A stretch of 57,834 nt of DNA from Muribaculaceae bacterium (lineage in GTDB: Bacteria > Bacteroidota > Bacteroidia > Bacteroidales > Muribaculaceae), in the NCBI GenBank assembly GCA_017621845.1, contig JAGASI010000022.1, positions 1 through 57,834 of the forward strand. The letters run 5' to 3'. The position numbers and the translations under genes were made by a program. Shown here piece by piece: positions 41,034-49,816 of this stretch. Numbering within the stretch: the stretch's first letter is position 1; each line of letters opens with the position of its first letter. Under the pieces are notes generated by a model that did no database searches, had not been told where the DNA came from, and was given only the letters and a program-made list of their open reading frames with translations.

Positions 41034-41981
41034 TCAGACCTCGATTTGCCGGGATGGGTCAAAGGTGGCTATGTGGCGAGCTTTCTTTTCCTCAAAAATG
41101 TCGCTGATGGCAAAGAATATGCCGCTTTCTTCGACGTCGCCAAACTCATCGTTTATTGCTGTGCCAAACATTTTCATGGTTGGGGAAAGAGACATGTATG
41201 CGTTGACCAAAGGTGGAATATTGATGCCGTGACGGCGTATCTCGGTATTGAGGATGCGATAGTCGGTTTTGAAGTCATTGCCGGTGAAGGTTTTGTTGAG
41301 TGTCTCTAAATCGGGATGAGTCTCGAGTGGTGTAATGGGGCGTACCAATTGCTCAGGGTCGGGGAAGTGTTTGTTCATGAAGTATAAAATCATGTCGCGA
41401 CATTTGGCTGAGTAGCTTGGGTACATCGTGACTTTGCCAAAAAGATATTTGATTTCGGGATGTAGGACGGTGAGGGCTCCAAGTCCGTCCCAGAGGTTGT
41501 CAAGGGCGTATAATGCCTTGGCTCCGGCTCGTGAGCTCTGATATTCTAAGCGCACAAAGGAGCGTCCCAGTTCAAGTGTATAGGGTAGGTATTCCTTGAT
41601 AAATTTGTCTGAGAACTTGAACATGTGACTGGTAGCGATGTGAGGACGACCAAGGTCATCAAGACGTATGTCATTGCCGGTGATGAACCGGTAGCTGCCG
41701 AGAATGAGTTTGCTTTCGGGCTCCCACACGATGAGCTGACGGCAAGGTGGGTCCATAAGGTCGTATTCATCGATATCACAGTCTTTGCCTGTACCGCCGC
41801 CGGCAGTGCGGAAGGCAATCTCTCTAAGTCGCCCGATCTCGCGCATCGTGTTGGGGCACGAAGCAGCATCGATCACATATATATCGTTGTCAGCCTTGTT
41901 GGTGTGACGCAGAAAACGCTCGGGCGTCAGTTCTTGTTCGATGAGTGATACATCTACAGGGTCTATAATCTTGCTTGTCAT
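41034..41981 (-). CDS. glsB: GNAT-type N-acyltransferase, GlsB/OlsB-like
   Basis: The 315-aa protein has an OlsB-like acyl-ACP N-acyltransferase region: MREIGRLREIAFRTAGGGTG, DEYDLMDPPCRQLIVWEP, then LGSYRF and ELGRSFVRLEYQ. In Bacteroides, GlsB attaches a 3-hydroxy fatty acid to glycine, the first step of glycine-lipid (lipid 654 family) synthesis. The partner O-acyltransferase gene lies immediately upstream in the same orientation, 35 bp away. Glycine versus ornithine as acceptor is inferred from the phylum. Confidence 0.83.
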   Translation of the reverse strand: MTSKIIDPVDVSLIEQELTPERFLRHTNKADNDIYVIDAASCPNTMREIGRLREIAFRTAGGGTGKDCDIDEYDLMDPPCRQLIVWEPESKLILGSYRFITGNDIRLDDLGRPHIATSHMFKFSDKFIKEYLPYTLELGRSFVRLEYQSSRAGAKALYALDNLWDGLGALTVLHPEIKYLFGKVTMYPSYSAKCRDMILYFMNKHFPDPEQLVRPITPLETHPDLETLNKTFTGNDFKTDYRILNTEIRRHGINIPPLVNAYMSLSPTMKMFGTAINDEFGDVEESGIFFAISDIFEEKKARHIATFDPSRQIEV

Positions 41982-42016
41982 GGTGTTTCTATATTTTCTG
42001 CAGTCACCGGCAAATA

Positions 42017-42850
42017 TTAGTTAGCGAGAGAATATACGATGTTTTTGATGGAGAGGGCTGTGTCGGCGGCTTCTTTACCATCGTGGAGCGTCTGCCAGGG
42101 TATTGGCTGGCCACAGTAGATATTGAATGTCTTGTCTCGTGATTTGAACAACTCTTGTGGCAGGTATATCATCTCGATGTTAAATTTTAGACCGGTTAGC
42201 TTTCTAAAACGTGCAAATTTATAGAAAAATTTTGAATTTTCGCCTTCAAAAAACAACGGAATGATGTCTCGTTTAAATTTGCGTGCCTTGTTAACAAACA
42301 TTTTTTTCCACTCGAGATCACATATTCGTCCTTTTTTATCCATACGCGAGACCAAACCGGCGGGGAATATAAGTATAGGGTCGTTGCCGGCCATGACTTT
42401 GTCTATGTGTTGCAGAGATTCGCGGCTTTGGGCTCCTACTTTGTTTACCGGGAGAAAAACGTCGTTCAGTGGCTCGATAGCCATCAGCATATCATTGACC
42501 AGAAAGTATATTTGTCCACCATAGCGGCGTTGAAATACGTCAATTAGCGCCATTCCATCGAGTCCGCCAAGAGGGTGGTTGCTTACAATCATCACGCGAC
42601 GGTTGGCCGGGTCGGGAAGGCGCTCGGCACCAAGCAATCGGGTTGATACTCCTAAGTCGTTGAGTACGCCACGGCTGAAGTCGGCACCACGGCGTGGATA
42701 GTTGTGCTGGATGAGTTCATTGAGTTGGTCTTGACATATTGTCTTGGACAATCGCTTGACGAGCCAACGCGGTATCCATCGAGCTTTGCGTCCCATCTTG
42801 GCGTTCACGACCTGTTGCAGGTCAACTTTTATTGGTCCGGTCTGTGACAT
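42017..42850 (-). CDS. glsA: PlsC-type O-acyltransferase, GlsA-like
   Basis: The 277-aa protein shows the glycerolipid acyltransferase motifs: SNHPLGGLDGMAL (the H-x4-D catalytic block) and IFPAGLVSR (motif III), with an amphipathic basic N-terminus for membrane association. As GlsA it would add the second fatty acid to the hydroxyl of an N-acyl-3-hydroxyacyl glycine, completing the lipid. First gene of the two-gene operon with glsB, about 22 bp behind a -7 element. Confidence 0.83.
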   Translation of the reverse strand: MSQTGPIKVDLQQVVNAKMGRKARWIPRWLVKRLSKTICQDQLNELIQHNYPRRGADFSRGVLNDLGVSTRLLGAERLPDPANRRVMIVSNHPLGGLDGMALIDVFQRRYGGQIYFLVNDMLMAIEPLNDVFLPVNKVGAQSRESLQHIDKVMAGNDPILIFPAGLVSRMDKKGRICDLEWKKMFVNKARKFKRDIIPLFFEGENSKFFYKFARFRKLTGLKFNIEMIYLPQELFKSRDKTFNIYCGQPIPWQTLHDGKEAADTALSIKNIVYSLAN

Positions 42851-42871
42851 TTTGTAGTGATTAAGAAGTCA

Positions 42872-42879
42872 CAAAGATA
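42872..42879 (-). promoter_or_regulatory. glsA-glsB promoter, -7 element
   Basis: The minus strand reads TATCTTTG, an exact -7 match 22 bp upstream of glsA. The remaining 42880-43130 stretch is A/T-rich and shows no gene. Confidence 0.6.
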
Positions 42880-43130
42880 CACCTTTTGTACAACATTGGC
42901 AATTTAAATTAAGGGGTGCTCTGTGCTTTGTTAAAGTTAAGTAATTGTAAATATGATGGTTGATAATAGAGTTGTTAAAATTCAAGAATGTGTCGTAAGC
43001 CAGATATTGTGGCTCATATAAAAAGTTTGTCTATGGTATATCTGTGTGGTTACGGGATTTTAAAATGTCGGTGATTGCTGAAATGCTTGGTAATCAATAA
43101 TCAGTGTTTATGATTTTATTGTAAAGATAA

Positions 43131-43164
43131 GGCGGACGTCAACCGATGGTGGTTGACGCCCGCC
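43131..43164 (-). terminator. pckA terminator
   Basis: A strong stem (GGCGG..GTCAACC with GGTTGAC..CCGCC, one internal mismatch) lies 46 bp past the pckA stop. The following minus-strand sequence TTATCTTTA is moderately U-rich. Confidence 0.78.
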
Positions 43165-43209
43165 TCTATTTATGGGATGTGGTTAACCTATGTGGTTAAC
43201 TGTTAAACT

Positions 43210-44853
43210 TTAGAGTTGGGGGCCGGCTGCTACGAGGGCTTTACCGGCGGCGTTGTTCTCATATTTCTTGAAGTTCTTGATGAATCGCTCGGCAAGGTCT
43301 TTGGCTTTTACAGTCCATTCCTCGGCATTGGTGTATGTGTCGCGGGGATCGAGGATCTTGGGGTCTACGCCCGGGAGCTCAGTGGGAATTTCAAAGTCAA
43401 AGATGGGGAGTTTCTTGGTGGGAGCTTTCAGGATAGCGCCGTCGAGGATGGCATCGATAATGCCACGGGTGTCGCGGATAGAGATGCGTTTGCCTGTGCC
43501 GTTCCAGCCGGTGTTGACGAGATAGGCTTTGGCTCCAGATTTCTCCATGCGTTTAACGAGTTCCTCGGCATATTTTGTGGGATGGAGCTCAAGGAAAGCT
43601 TGTCCGAAGCATGCCGAGAAGGTGGGAGTAGGCTCGGTGATGCCACGTTCGGTACCGGCGAGTTTGGCGGTGAAGCCTGACAGGAAGTAGTACTTGGTCT
43701 GCTCGGGTGTCAGGATTGATACGGGAGGAAGTACGCCGAAAGCGTCGGCTGACAGGAAGATGACGTTCTTGGCGGCTGGTCCTGCAGAGATGGGACGAAC
43801 AATCTTCTCGATATGGTCGATGGGATAAGATACACGGGTGTTCTCGGTTACAGACTTGTCGGCGAAGTCAATCTTGCCTTCGGCATCAACAGTAACGTTC
43901 TCGAGGAGGGCGTCACGCTTGATGGCGTTGTAGATGTCGGGCTCGGAGTCTTTGTCGAGGTTGATAACCTTGGCATAGCAACCGCCCTCAAAGTTGAAGA
44001 CGCCATTGTCGTCCCAGCCGTGTTCGTCGTCGCCGATGAGGAGACGTTTGGGGTCGGTCGAGAGTGTGGTCTTGCCGGTACCTGAGAGGCCGAAGAAGAT
44101 AGCGGTGTTCTTGCCTTCCATGTCGGTGTTGGCCGAGCAGTGCATTGAAGCGATGCCTTTGAGGGGGAGGAAGTAGTTCATCATCGAGAACATGCCTTTT
44201 TTCATCTCACCACCATACCAGGTGTTGATGATGACTTGCTCGCGAGAGGTGATGTTGAAAACAACAGCGGTCTCGGAGTTGAGCCCGAGTTCTTTGTAGT
44301 TGGTGAGCTTGGCCTTGGAGGCGTTGTATACGATGAAGTCGGGGGTAAAGTCGGCAAGTTCTTCAGCGGTGGGGCGGATGAACATGTTGGTCACAAAGTG
44401 GGCCTGCCAAGCTACTTCCATGATGAAGCGTACAGCCATGCGGGTGTCTTTATTTGCGCCGCAGAAGCCATCGACAACATAGAGTTTCTTGCCTGAGAGC
44501 TCGTCAATGGCGAGGTCCTTGCAAGCGGTCCAAGCCTCCTGGGTGGCGGGCTTGTTATCGTTTTTGTATTCCTCGGTTGTCCACCATACGGTGTTTTTAG
44601 AGTTTTCGTCGAGGACGATGAATTTGTCTTTAGGTGAACGACCTGTATAGACACCGGTCATTACGTCAACAGCACCGAGCTCGGTGACTACGCCTTTCTC
44701 ATAGCCTTCAAGAGAGGGCAGTGTTTCCTCGTTGAAGAGTTGATCGTAGGTGGGGTTGTAAACTACCTCGGTGGTGTCTTTGATGCCATACTTGGCCAGG
44801 TCGGCTTTTACGCCGGCGAGACGTTGGGCTTTGATTTCTTCGAGTTTGCTCAT
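43210..44853 (-). CDS. pckA: Phosphoenolpyruvate carboxykinase (ATP)
   Basis: Interconverts oxaloacetate and PEP with ATP/ADP; in Bacteroidales it runs largely in the carboxylating direction, conserving ATP on the way to succinate. The 547-aa protein has the substrate motif TGRSPKDKF, the kinase-1 P-loop [11 protein letters not shown], the metal-binding kinase-2 region LIGDDEHGW and the adenine-binding C-terminus ([17 protein letters not shown]). It stands alone with a structured leader and its own terminator. Works one step from mdh in the C4 branch. Confidence 0.97.
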   Translation of the reverse strand: MSKLEEIKAQRLAGVKADLAKYGIKDTTEVVYNPTYDQLFNEETLPSLEGYEKGVVTELGAVDVMTGVYTGRSPKDKFIVLDENSKNTVWWTTEEYKNDNKPATQEAWTACKDLAIDELSGKKLYVVDGFCGANKDTRMAVRFIMEVAWQAHFVTNMFIRPTAEELADFTPDFIVYNASKAKLTNYKELGLNSETAVVFNITSREQVIINTWYGGEMKKGMFSMMNYFLPLKGIASMHCSANTDMEGKNTAIFFGLSGTGKTTLSTDPKRLLIGDDEHGWDDNGVFNFEGGCYAKVINLDKDSEPDIYNAIKRDALLENVTVDAEGKIDFADKSVTENTRVSYPIDHIEKIVRPISAGPAAKNVIFLSADAFGVLPPVSILTPEQTKYYFLSGFTAKLAGTERGITEPTPTFSACFGQAFLELHPTKYAEELVKRMEKSGAKAYLVNTGWNGTGKRISIRDTRGIIDAILDGAILKAPTKKLPIFDFEIPTELPGVDPKILDPRDTYTNAEEWTVKAKDLAERFIKNFKKYENNAAGKALVAAGPQL

Positions 44854-44973
44854 TGTCTATTTTTTTATTTATAAGGGTTTGTTAGTTATATGTTTGTGCT
44901 TTAGAAGTTTGACTCGCTATGGCGAGTGGCGCGGGGCAATCTTTGTTTGCCCCTTTAGGACACCGCAAAGTTA
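44854..44973 (-). promoter_or_regulatory. pckA promoter and structured leader
   Basis: The minus strand reads TAACTTTG at 44966-44973, an exact -7 match (TTG follows 22 bp upstream). The roughly 105-nt leader folds into two hairpins: GGGGCAA/TTGCCCC (44933-44953) and ACTCGC/GCGAGT (44912-44927). This is unusual for a leader in this window and could be a regulatory element. The 44974-45172 remainder shows nothing recognisable. Confidence 0.6.
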
Positions 44974-45172
44974 CTAACTTTTTTTGGATGTAATGCAAGT
45001 ATGGGGGATAATTATGGAAAAATTTCTTTATTAAATTTTCTTAATGCAGTATCGGGTCTGAGAGGGCCTTTTTCAGCCTTAACGTTCAGGGCGTGGAAAA
45101 TGTTCATGATAGAGCATGACTACTCATGTATGTAGCCGTTACTTGAAGTTGGCTGCTTGGGTTCGGCTTGTT

Positions 45173-46207
45173 TTACAGATGTCTCAACATGAACAATGGT
45201 GATGAATTGAATCGAGGCAATACGTTGACTCTCACGTCAACCTGAGCGTCTATGGCATCGTGTATGGCGTCACCGACTTTGAGGCCGCGGGATTGAAGGG
45301 CTTGGGTTACAGTTTTAAGGGCAATTTCGGGATTGTTGTTATCTTCTGAGAGGTGACACAGGAATATATGGGTGAGGGTAGGCGAGCACACTTGGGATAG
45401 GTAGCTTGCGGTCTCGGCATTATCCATGTGGCCGCGGGGTGACTGTATGCGAGCTTTCAGGTAATTGGGGTAGGGGCCGTTAAGTAGCATGTCCAGGTCA
45501 TAGTTGGACTCAATCATCAGGTAGTTGGCGCGTCGGATATAGAAGTCGGCGCGCTCGGTTATATATCCGGTATCGGTAGCGATGACAAAGTGATTGTCAT
45601 CGTAGTCTATGGCAAATCCTACGTTGTCTGTGCCATCATGGCTGGTTTCAAAGGCAGTTATTGTGAGGGGGCCAACTGTGAAGGGGATTTCTTTGTAAAT
45701 GGCTTTATGATAGTCTCGTATACGACGCGAGATGCTTGAACGGCGGAATATGCCGTTAAGTGTGCGTGGTGTGCAATACAGGACCATGTGTTTGTTGGCG
45801 CGCAACAGCGTGTAAGCATATCTCAGGTGGTCGCTGTGATCGTGGGTCAGAATTATCCCTTTGACTGATGATAGGGAAATCTCGTTTTCGGCAAGACGTT
45901 CGGTGACTGTCTTGGCATCAACGCCTGCATCTATCAAGACGCCTTCTTTCTCGTTACCGATGAAGGCACAGTTACCACTCGACCCTGAACCAAATGTCAC
46001 AAACCTCATGCGGCGGCTGGGCCTGGCGGTCGAAAGTTCAACGCTGCGGTCGGCGCGGGCTTTGGCTACTTGACGTTCATGCTCGGCAATGACATCTCCT
46101 GCGATATCGTCACGGGACATATCAATCTCGACCATGTCAAACAAGTTGGGCAGGTCATCGAGAGGGCGGGAGGTGCGACGTGAACGTGTGGGCTTAGGCG
46201 TTGCCAT
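45173..46207 (-). CDS. MBL-fold metallo-hydrolase, YycJ/WalJ-like
   Basis: The 344-aa protein has a charged, probably disordered N-terminal extension (about 65 residues, KPTRSRRTSRPLDD) and then a metallo-beta-lactamase fold: FVTFGSGSSGNCAFI, the metal motif THDHSDH, FETSHDG, ATDTGY and the final HIFLCHLSEDNNNP. Relatives (YycJ/WalJ) are exonuclease-like proteins implicated in DNA repair or in tuning the WalRK wall regulon; which applies here is unknown. Encoded 34 bp after the RsmI-like gene. Confidence 0.88.
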   Translation of the reverse strand: MATPKPTRSRRTSRPLDDLPNLFDMVEIDMSRDDIAGDVIAEHERQVAKARADRSVELSTARPSRRMRFVTFGSGSSGNCAFIGNEKEGVLIDAGVDAKTVTERLAENEISLSSVKGIILTHDHSDHLRYAYTLLRANKHMVLYCTPRTLNGIFRRSSISRRIRDYHKAIYKEIPFTVGPLTITAFETSHDGTDNVGFAIDYDDNHFVIATDTGYITERADFYIRRANYLMIESNYDLDMLLNGPYPNYLKARIQSPRGHMDNAETASYLSQVCSPTLTHIFLCHLSEDNNNPEIALKTVTQALQSRGLKVGDAIHDAIDAQVDVRVNVLPRFNSSPLFMLRHL

Positions 46208-46241
46208 ATGGTTAGTGTATCGTGGGAGGCTTTATAAAGTG

Positions 46242-46982
46242 TTAATTATAGATGAGAAAAATAGTCGGGGTCTTGGCATAGTCATATTGACGTTTCTGCC
46301 ATCCTTTTATAGTATCGGAGATGATGTTTTCGCCGGGGCCGGTGATATCGGCGGCAACACATAATCTGAAATCGCCTGGAAGAGAATGTGTCAGCTCGTC
46401 GATAAGTCGGTTATTGCGGTAGGGAGTCTCGATGAAAATCTGGGTTTGATGTTCCGAGATGACACGAGACTGTAGACGTTTGATGGCACGGGCACGCTCT
46501 TGACGTTCAACAGGTAAGTAACCGTTGAACGCAAATGTCTGGCCGTTAAATCCTGATGCCATTACAGCCAACAGGATTGACGATGGTCCCACCAAAGGCA
46601 CCACCTTGCAGCCGTGACGTTGGGCTACAGCAACCAAGTCGGCGCCCGGGTCGGCAACGGCCGGACATCCGGCCTCGGACAGTATACCTATAGGCTCGCC
46701 TCGCTTTAGCAGTGGGTCAAGCATCGGGGCGACCTCGCCGGGGGCGGTGTGTTCGTTCAGCTCGACAAGATTGAGTGCATCGATATCTATCGAGCGGTCA
46801 ATGCGTTTAAGGAAGCGGCGTGCCGAGCGAAGGTTTTCGACAACAAAATTTTTGAGTCCCAATATCACCTCTCGGTTATAATCCGGCAGCACGCGGTCCA
46901 CGTCACCGTCGGCCAACGGTACCGGCAATAGATAGACTGCTGACTCAATCTGGGTATTGGATGGGGACTGCTGATTACACAT
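46242..46982 (-). CDS. RsmI-like SAM-dependent methyltransferase
   Basis: The 246-aa tetrapyrrole-methylase-fold protein has GILSEAGCPAVADPGADLV (the SAM-binding loop region of RsmI), VVPLVGPSSILLAVMASGF and IFIETPYRNNRLIDEL. RsmI 2'-O-methylates C1402 of 16S rRNA. The N-terminus (VYLLPVPLADGDVDRVLP) departs from the classical RsmI start, as in the second paralogue commonly found in Bacteroidetes, so the exact target is uncertain. First gene of a pair with the MBL hydrolase. Confidence 0.85.
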   Translation of the reverse strand: MCNQQSPSNTQIESAVYLLPVPLADGDVDRVLPDYNREVILGLKNFVVENLRSARRFLKRIDRSIDIDALNLVELNEHTAPGEVAPMLDPLLKRGEPIGILSEAGCPAVADPGADLVAVAQRHGCKVVPLVGPSSILLAVMASGFNGQTFAFNGYLPVERQERARAIKRLQSRVISEHQTQIFIETPYRNNRLIDELTHSLPGDFRLCVAADITGPGENIISDTIKGWQKRQYDYAKTPTIFLIYN

Positions 46983-47076
46983 TATTATTTATTACTATAT
47001 AATTAAGTATATGTATATATTGAGTAGGTGTTATAAGGAAAATATTACAGATAGCTCTTTGAGGCTTGTAACATCA

Positions 47077-47084
47077 CAAAATTA
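47077..47084 (-). promoter_or_regulatory. Promoter of the RsmI-like/MBL pair, -7 element
   Basis: The minus strand reads TAATTTTG, an exact -7 match about 95 bp upstream of the RsmI-like gene, with a TTG 22 bp further upstream. Confidence 0.5.
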
Positions 47085-47180
47085 GCAAAAAAAATTCAAT
47101 CGTCCTCAATTTTTAGATGCTGTTAACCCTTGGAATGCACATAAATTGGGGTAAACGCTCTGAAATATCAAAAAAATGTG

Positions 47181-47188
47181 TAACTTTG
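47181..47188 (+). promoter_or_regulatory. tRNA-Arg promoter, -7 element
   Basis: TAACTTTG lies 17 bp upstream of the tRNA 5' end, an exact -7 match at the usual distance for a tRNA gene. Confidence 0.65.
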
Positions 47189-47204
47189 CAATCCCATACG
47201 GGAT

Positions 47205-47278
47205 GGTCCGGTAGCTCAGCTGGATAGAGCATCTGCCTTCTAAGCAGACGGTCATGCGTTCGAATCGCATCCGGATCA
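47205..47278 (+). tRNA. tRNA-Arg (TCT)
   Basis: A full cloverleaf: acceptor GGTCCGG/CCGGATC, D arm GCTC...GAGC, anticodon stem TCTGC/GCAGA with loop CTTCTAA (anticodon TCT, reads AGA), T arm ATGCG-TTCGAAT-CGCAT. CCA is not encoded. Immediately followed by a terminator inside a repeat shared with the tRNA-Val(GAC). Confidence 0.96.
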
Positions 47279-47350
47279 CAAGGGAGTCTTAACCGACTCC
47301 CTTTTTCGTATATATGTTGCAACATATTCAAAACCGAGACAAAGTATTGC
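47273..47350 (+). repeat. tRNA 3'-flank repeat, copy 1
   Basis: These 78 bp match 49817-49897 (minus strand) with about three substitutions and three indel bases. The shared unit begins in the last bases of the tRNA (GGATCACAAG), covers the terminator stem, the palindrome ATATGTTGCAACATAT (47311-47326) and ends CAAAGTATTGC. Homology stops sharply on both sides. Confidence 0.88.
47280..47307 (+). terminator. tRNA-Arg terminator
   Basis: AGGGAGTC pairs with GACTCCCT around a 6-nt loop, then TTTT. It starts two bases after the tRNA. Confidence 0.92.
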
Positions 47351-47379
47351 TGTGCTAAAAGAAGGCGCAAAATGTTTTT

Positions 47380-47411
47380 TTTGTATGTCAGGGGATAATT
47401 TGGTACTTTTG
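47380..47411 (+). promoter_or_regulatory. Promoter of the CobW-type GTPase gene
   Basis: TTTG (47380-47383) and TACTTTTG (47404-47411) are 20 bp apart, an exact consensus match, giving a leader of roughly 25 nt before the ATG at 47441. Confidence 0.75.
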
Positions 47412-47440
47412 TCTTAATATAACACACAATTCAAATAGAC

Positions 47441-48682
47441 ATGAAACTCAAACAGATACCTGTATTGCTGTTGACCGGCTATCTCGGTAGCGGCAAAACG
47501 ACACTTTTAAATCATATACTCACCAACGAACGTGGGCTCAAATTTGCCGTCATCGTCAACGATATAGGCGATGTCAATATCGATGCTTCATTAATCCAGA
47601 AAGGAGGCATCGTCGGCACACCAGGCGATGGCTCGGGAGATGACCTGATAGCTCTCCAGAATGGCTGTATCTGCTGCAACCTCAAGATGGACCTTGTCAA
47701 GCAGATTGCTGACCTGCTGTCGACCGGACGCTTTGATTATATCGTCATTGAGGCCAGCGGCATCTGTGAGCCGGCCCCTATAGCCCAGACCATCTGCCAG
47801 ATGGCATCAATGCCGGGCGTTGCCGCCCATGGCTCGATACCGGTGATGGATGCTATTGTCACGGTTGTTGATGCACTGAGATTGAAAAGCGAATTTGGAT
47901 GTGGCGGCAACCTTAATCATACCGATGAGGGGGACCTCGCCCGTCTTGTTGTCGAGCAAATCGAGTTCTGCAACATAGTGCTATTAAACAAAATTTCAGA
48001 GGTGACACGTGCTGAAGCTGACGAAATCAAGACCGTGATACGCGCCATGCAGCCTCAGGCCGAAATCATCGAGTGTGACTACTGTGACGTAGATATCGAG
48101 CGTTTGGTAGGCACCGGTATGTTTAACTTTGAGGCTGTGGCAACCTCTGCTACGTGGATTAAAGAAATCGAACGCCCCTCAACCGACCAGGAAGAACACG
48201 AGCCCCATCATCACCACCATCACGATGAGCACCACGACCACGACGAGGAATGTCACTGTGAAGGAGAATGTCACTGCGGACACCATCACCACCACGGACA
48301 TTCCCACACTGAAGAATATGGCATCGAAACGATGACCTATTATCGCCGCAAAGCATTTGACCTGAACAAGTTTGACTACTTTGTAGCCTCAGCGTGGCCT
48401 CAGAATATAATTCGTGCCAAAGGCCTGTGCTACTTTAGCATCAACCGAGACATGAGCTACATGTTTGAACAGGCCGGTATACAGAAAAATGTCAGCGAAG
48501 CAGGCCAATGGTGTGCCACAGCCCCGGCCGACGAGTTAGCCCGGATGATGGCCTTTGACCCATCGCTACGACGTGACTGGGATCCTGTATACGGCGACCG
48601 TATGATAAAAATTGTATTCATCGGACGCAACCTTGACCGTTGCGCACTGACCTCAGCCCTCGATGCCTGCCTGGAGGAATAG
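47441..48682 (+). CDS. CobW/COG0523 G3E GTPase with His-rich metal loop
   Basis: Metal-chaperone-type GTPase of 413 aa. It has a Walker A GYLGSGKTTLLNH, the metal-binding CxCC motif NGCICCNLKMDL, the Walker B/ESG-equivalent IVIEASGICEP and the guanine-recognition LLNKISE. Between the GTPase and CobW C-terminal domains lies a long insert (about 245-290) rich in His, Asp, Glu and Cys, plainly a metal-binding loop. COG0523 proteins deliver zinc or cobalt to client enzymes; zinc is the likeliest here but no Zur box was recognised. The next gene encodes a small secreted protein with a His-rich tail. Confidence 0.92.
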   Translation: MKLKQIPVLLLTGYLGSGKTTLLNHILTNERGLKFAVIVNDIGDVNIDASLIQKGGIVGTPGDGSGDDLIALQNGCICCNLKMDLVKQIADLLSTGRFDYIVIEASGICEPAPIAQTICQMASMPGVAAHGSIPVMDAIVTVVDALRLKSEFGCGGNLNHTDEGDLARLVVEQIEFCNIVLLNKISEVTRAEADEIKTVIRAMQPQAEIIECDYCDVDIERLVGTGMFNFEAVATSATWIKEIERPSTDQEEHEPHHHHHHDEHHDHDEECHCEGECHCGHHHHHGHSHTEEYGIETMTYYRRKAFDLNKFDYFVASAWPQNIIRAKGLCYFSINRDMSYMFEQAGIQKNVSEAGQWCATAPADELARMMAFDPSLRRDWDPVYGDRMIKIVFIGRNLDRCALTSALDACLEE

Positions 48683-48713
48683 TCTATCATAGACCGATTG
48701 CCTCAACTTCTTA

Positions 48714-48754
48714 CAGATATGCCTCCCGCCGATAAATAGCGAGGGGCATATCTG
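48714..48754 (+). terminator. Hairpin after the CobW-type gene
   Basis: CAGATATGCCTC pairs with GAGG-GGCATATCTG (one bulged G), 31 bp past the stop. The following CTTATT is weakly U-rich. Confidence 0.72.
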
Positions 48755-48820
48755 CTTATTGAACTTTAACTCACCTGATAGCGTTTTCATTATATAACAA
48801 CCACCAAAATACATAAAACA

Positions 48821-49150
48821 ATGAAACGCCTAACCACACTGTTACTTACCACTTGCCTGATAACCGGTGTTTCCGGCGCTCAAACCTATTTTTCGTTTGG
48901 AGCAAGCCCCTCAGGCGTAAACGTCAACGTATCAAGCGGACTCCCCGGATATACCATTATTTCACCCGGTTATTATTGTGGCCCGCCACCTCCTCCTTGC
49001 CATCATAGTAAGAAAGCCCGCAAGAAAGCCCGCAAGCATTATAAAAAAGCCGTCAAAGAATATCGCAAAGCCATGAAGTATGCATCGCCATACTACTATG
49101 AGCCACACCATAAAAGACATCACAAGCACCACCATGACGATGATGACTGA
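48821..49150 (+). CDS. Small secreted protein with basic helix and His/Asp-rich tail
   Basis: The 109-aa protein has a signal peptide (cleavage near VSGAQ, residue 20), a Gly/Ser-rich segment, a Pro-rich CGPPPPPCHH turn with two Cys, a strongly basic helix (KKARKKARKHYKKAVKEYRK) and a tail of alternating His, Lys and Asp (about 95-109). No family was recognised. The His/Asp tail and the neighbouring metal chaperone suggest metal binding in the envelope; this is inference. Ends before a clear terminator. Confidence 0.72.
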   Translation: MKRLTTLLLTTCLITGVSGAQTYFSFGASPSGVNVNVSSGLPGYTIISPGYYCGPPPPPCHHSKKARKKARKHYKKAVKEYRKAMKYASPYYYEPHHKRHHKHHHDDDD

Positions 49151-49194
49151 CCGGATTACAGCTCACGCTAATCGTCAAGCACTAAGTATACCCC

Positions 49195-49226
49195 AAGCCT
49201 CTCCCCGCGCCAACAAGGAGAGGCTT
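49195..49226 (+). terminator. Terminator of the His-rich secreted protein gene
   Basis: A perfect 10-bp stem (AAGCCTCTCC with GGAGAGGCTT) with a 12-nt loop. The rest of 49227-49402 holds no gene. Confidence 0.78.
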
Positions 49227-49402
49227 AATCGATATTTAGGGACGGGATTACGTGACAATTTATTTCACGCTATCGCCTCTCGATATACATGCAACGCATG
49301 ACAAATACCCATCGACTCGTCAACAACGCCTGAATATATTCTCATACGACATTCTCAAAAACTTCAAAACGTAACGTGTAAAAAAAAAGTTTTTTGAAAA
49401 AA

Positions 49403-49433
49403 TTTGGTATTTCCAAAAAAGTTCGTACCTTTG
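49403..49433 (+). promoter_or_regulatory. tRNA-Val promoter
   Basis: TTTG (49403-49406) and TACCTTTG (49426-49433) are 19 bp apart, an exact consensus match, 20 bp upstream of the first tRNA-Val(TAC). Confidence 0.8.
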
Positions 49434-49452
49434 CAACGCTTTCGGCGAGAAC

Positions 49453-49530
49453 GGGCGTTTAGCTCAGCTGGTTCAGAGCATCTGCCTTACAAGCAGAGGG
49501 TCGGCGGTTCGAATCCGTCAACGCCCACCA
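49453..49530 (+). tRNA. tRNA-Val (TAC), copy 1
   Basis: Acceptor GGGCGTT/AACGCCC, anticodon stem TCTGC/GCAGA with loop CTTACAA (anticodon TAC), T loop TTCGAAT, encoded CCA. The sequence is identical to the copy at 49646. Confidence 0.97.
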
Positions 49531-49645
49531 CGATTTAATCAACATAAAGTTCTCGCACAGCAAAGCCGTCATCGCGGGTTGACCAACGGGCCGACAGAGC
49601 AAGACGTAAAAAAGATACTTCGGGGCACAGTCCCCATTCCTTTAT

Positions 49646-49723
49646 GGGCGTTTAGCTCAGCTGGTTCAGAGCATCTGCCTTACAAGCAGAGGGTCGGCGG
49701 TTCGAATCCGTCAACGCCCACCA
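49646..49723 (+). tRNA. tRNA-Val (TAC), copy 2
   Basis: Identical over all 78 nt, including the encoded CCA, to the copy at 49453. The 115-bp spacer contains a GGGG/CCCC mini-hairpin but no obvious promoter, so the two are probably transcribed together. A run of ten C (49727-49736) follows. Confidence 0.97.
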
Positions 49724-49741
49724 ATTCCCCCCCCCCACACA

Positions 49742-49773
49742 CAGCACCCACATCACGGCGGTGCTGTTTTTTT
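49742..49773 (+). terminator. tRNA-Val(TAC) pair terminator
   Basis: CAGCACC pairs with GGTGCTG around an 11-nt loop, followed by seven T. Confidence 0.92.
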
Positions 49774-49816
49774 ATAGCCGTTCAATATGCTCGGGACGAA
49801 GCCTGTCCGCTGACCC

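Noticed and set aside
47113..47427. 104-codon minus-strand frame over the tRNA-Arg region (contains AIRTHDRLLRRQMLYPAELPDHP)
   Set aside because: It is translation of the tRNA and its repeat, a well-known false protein in databases.
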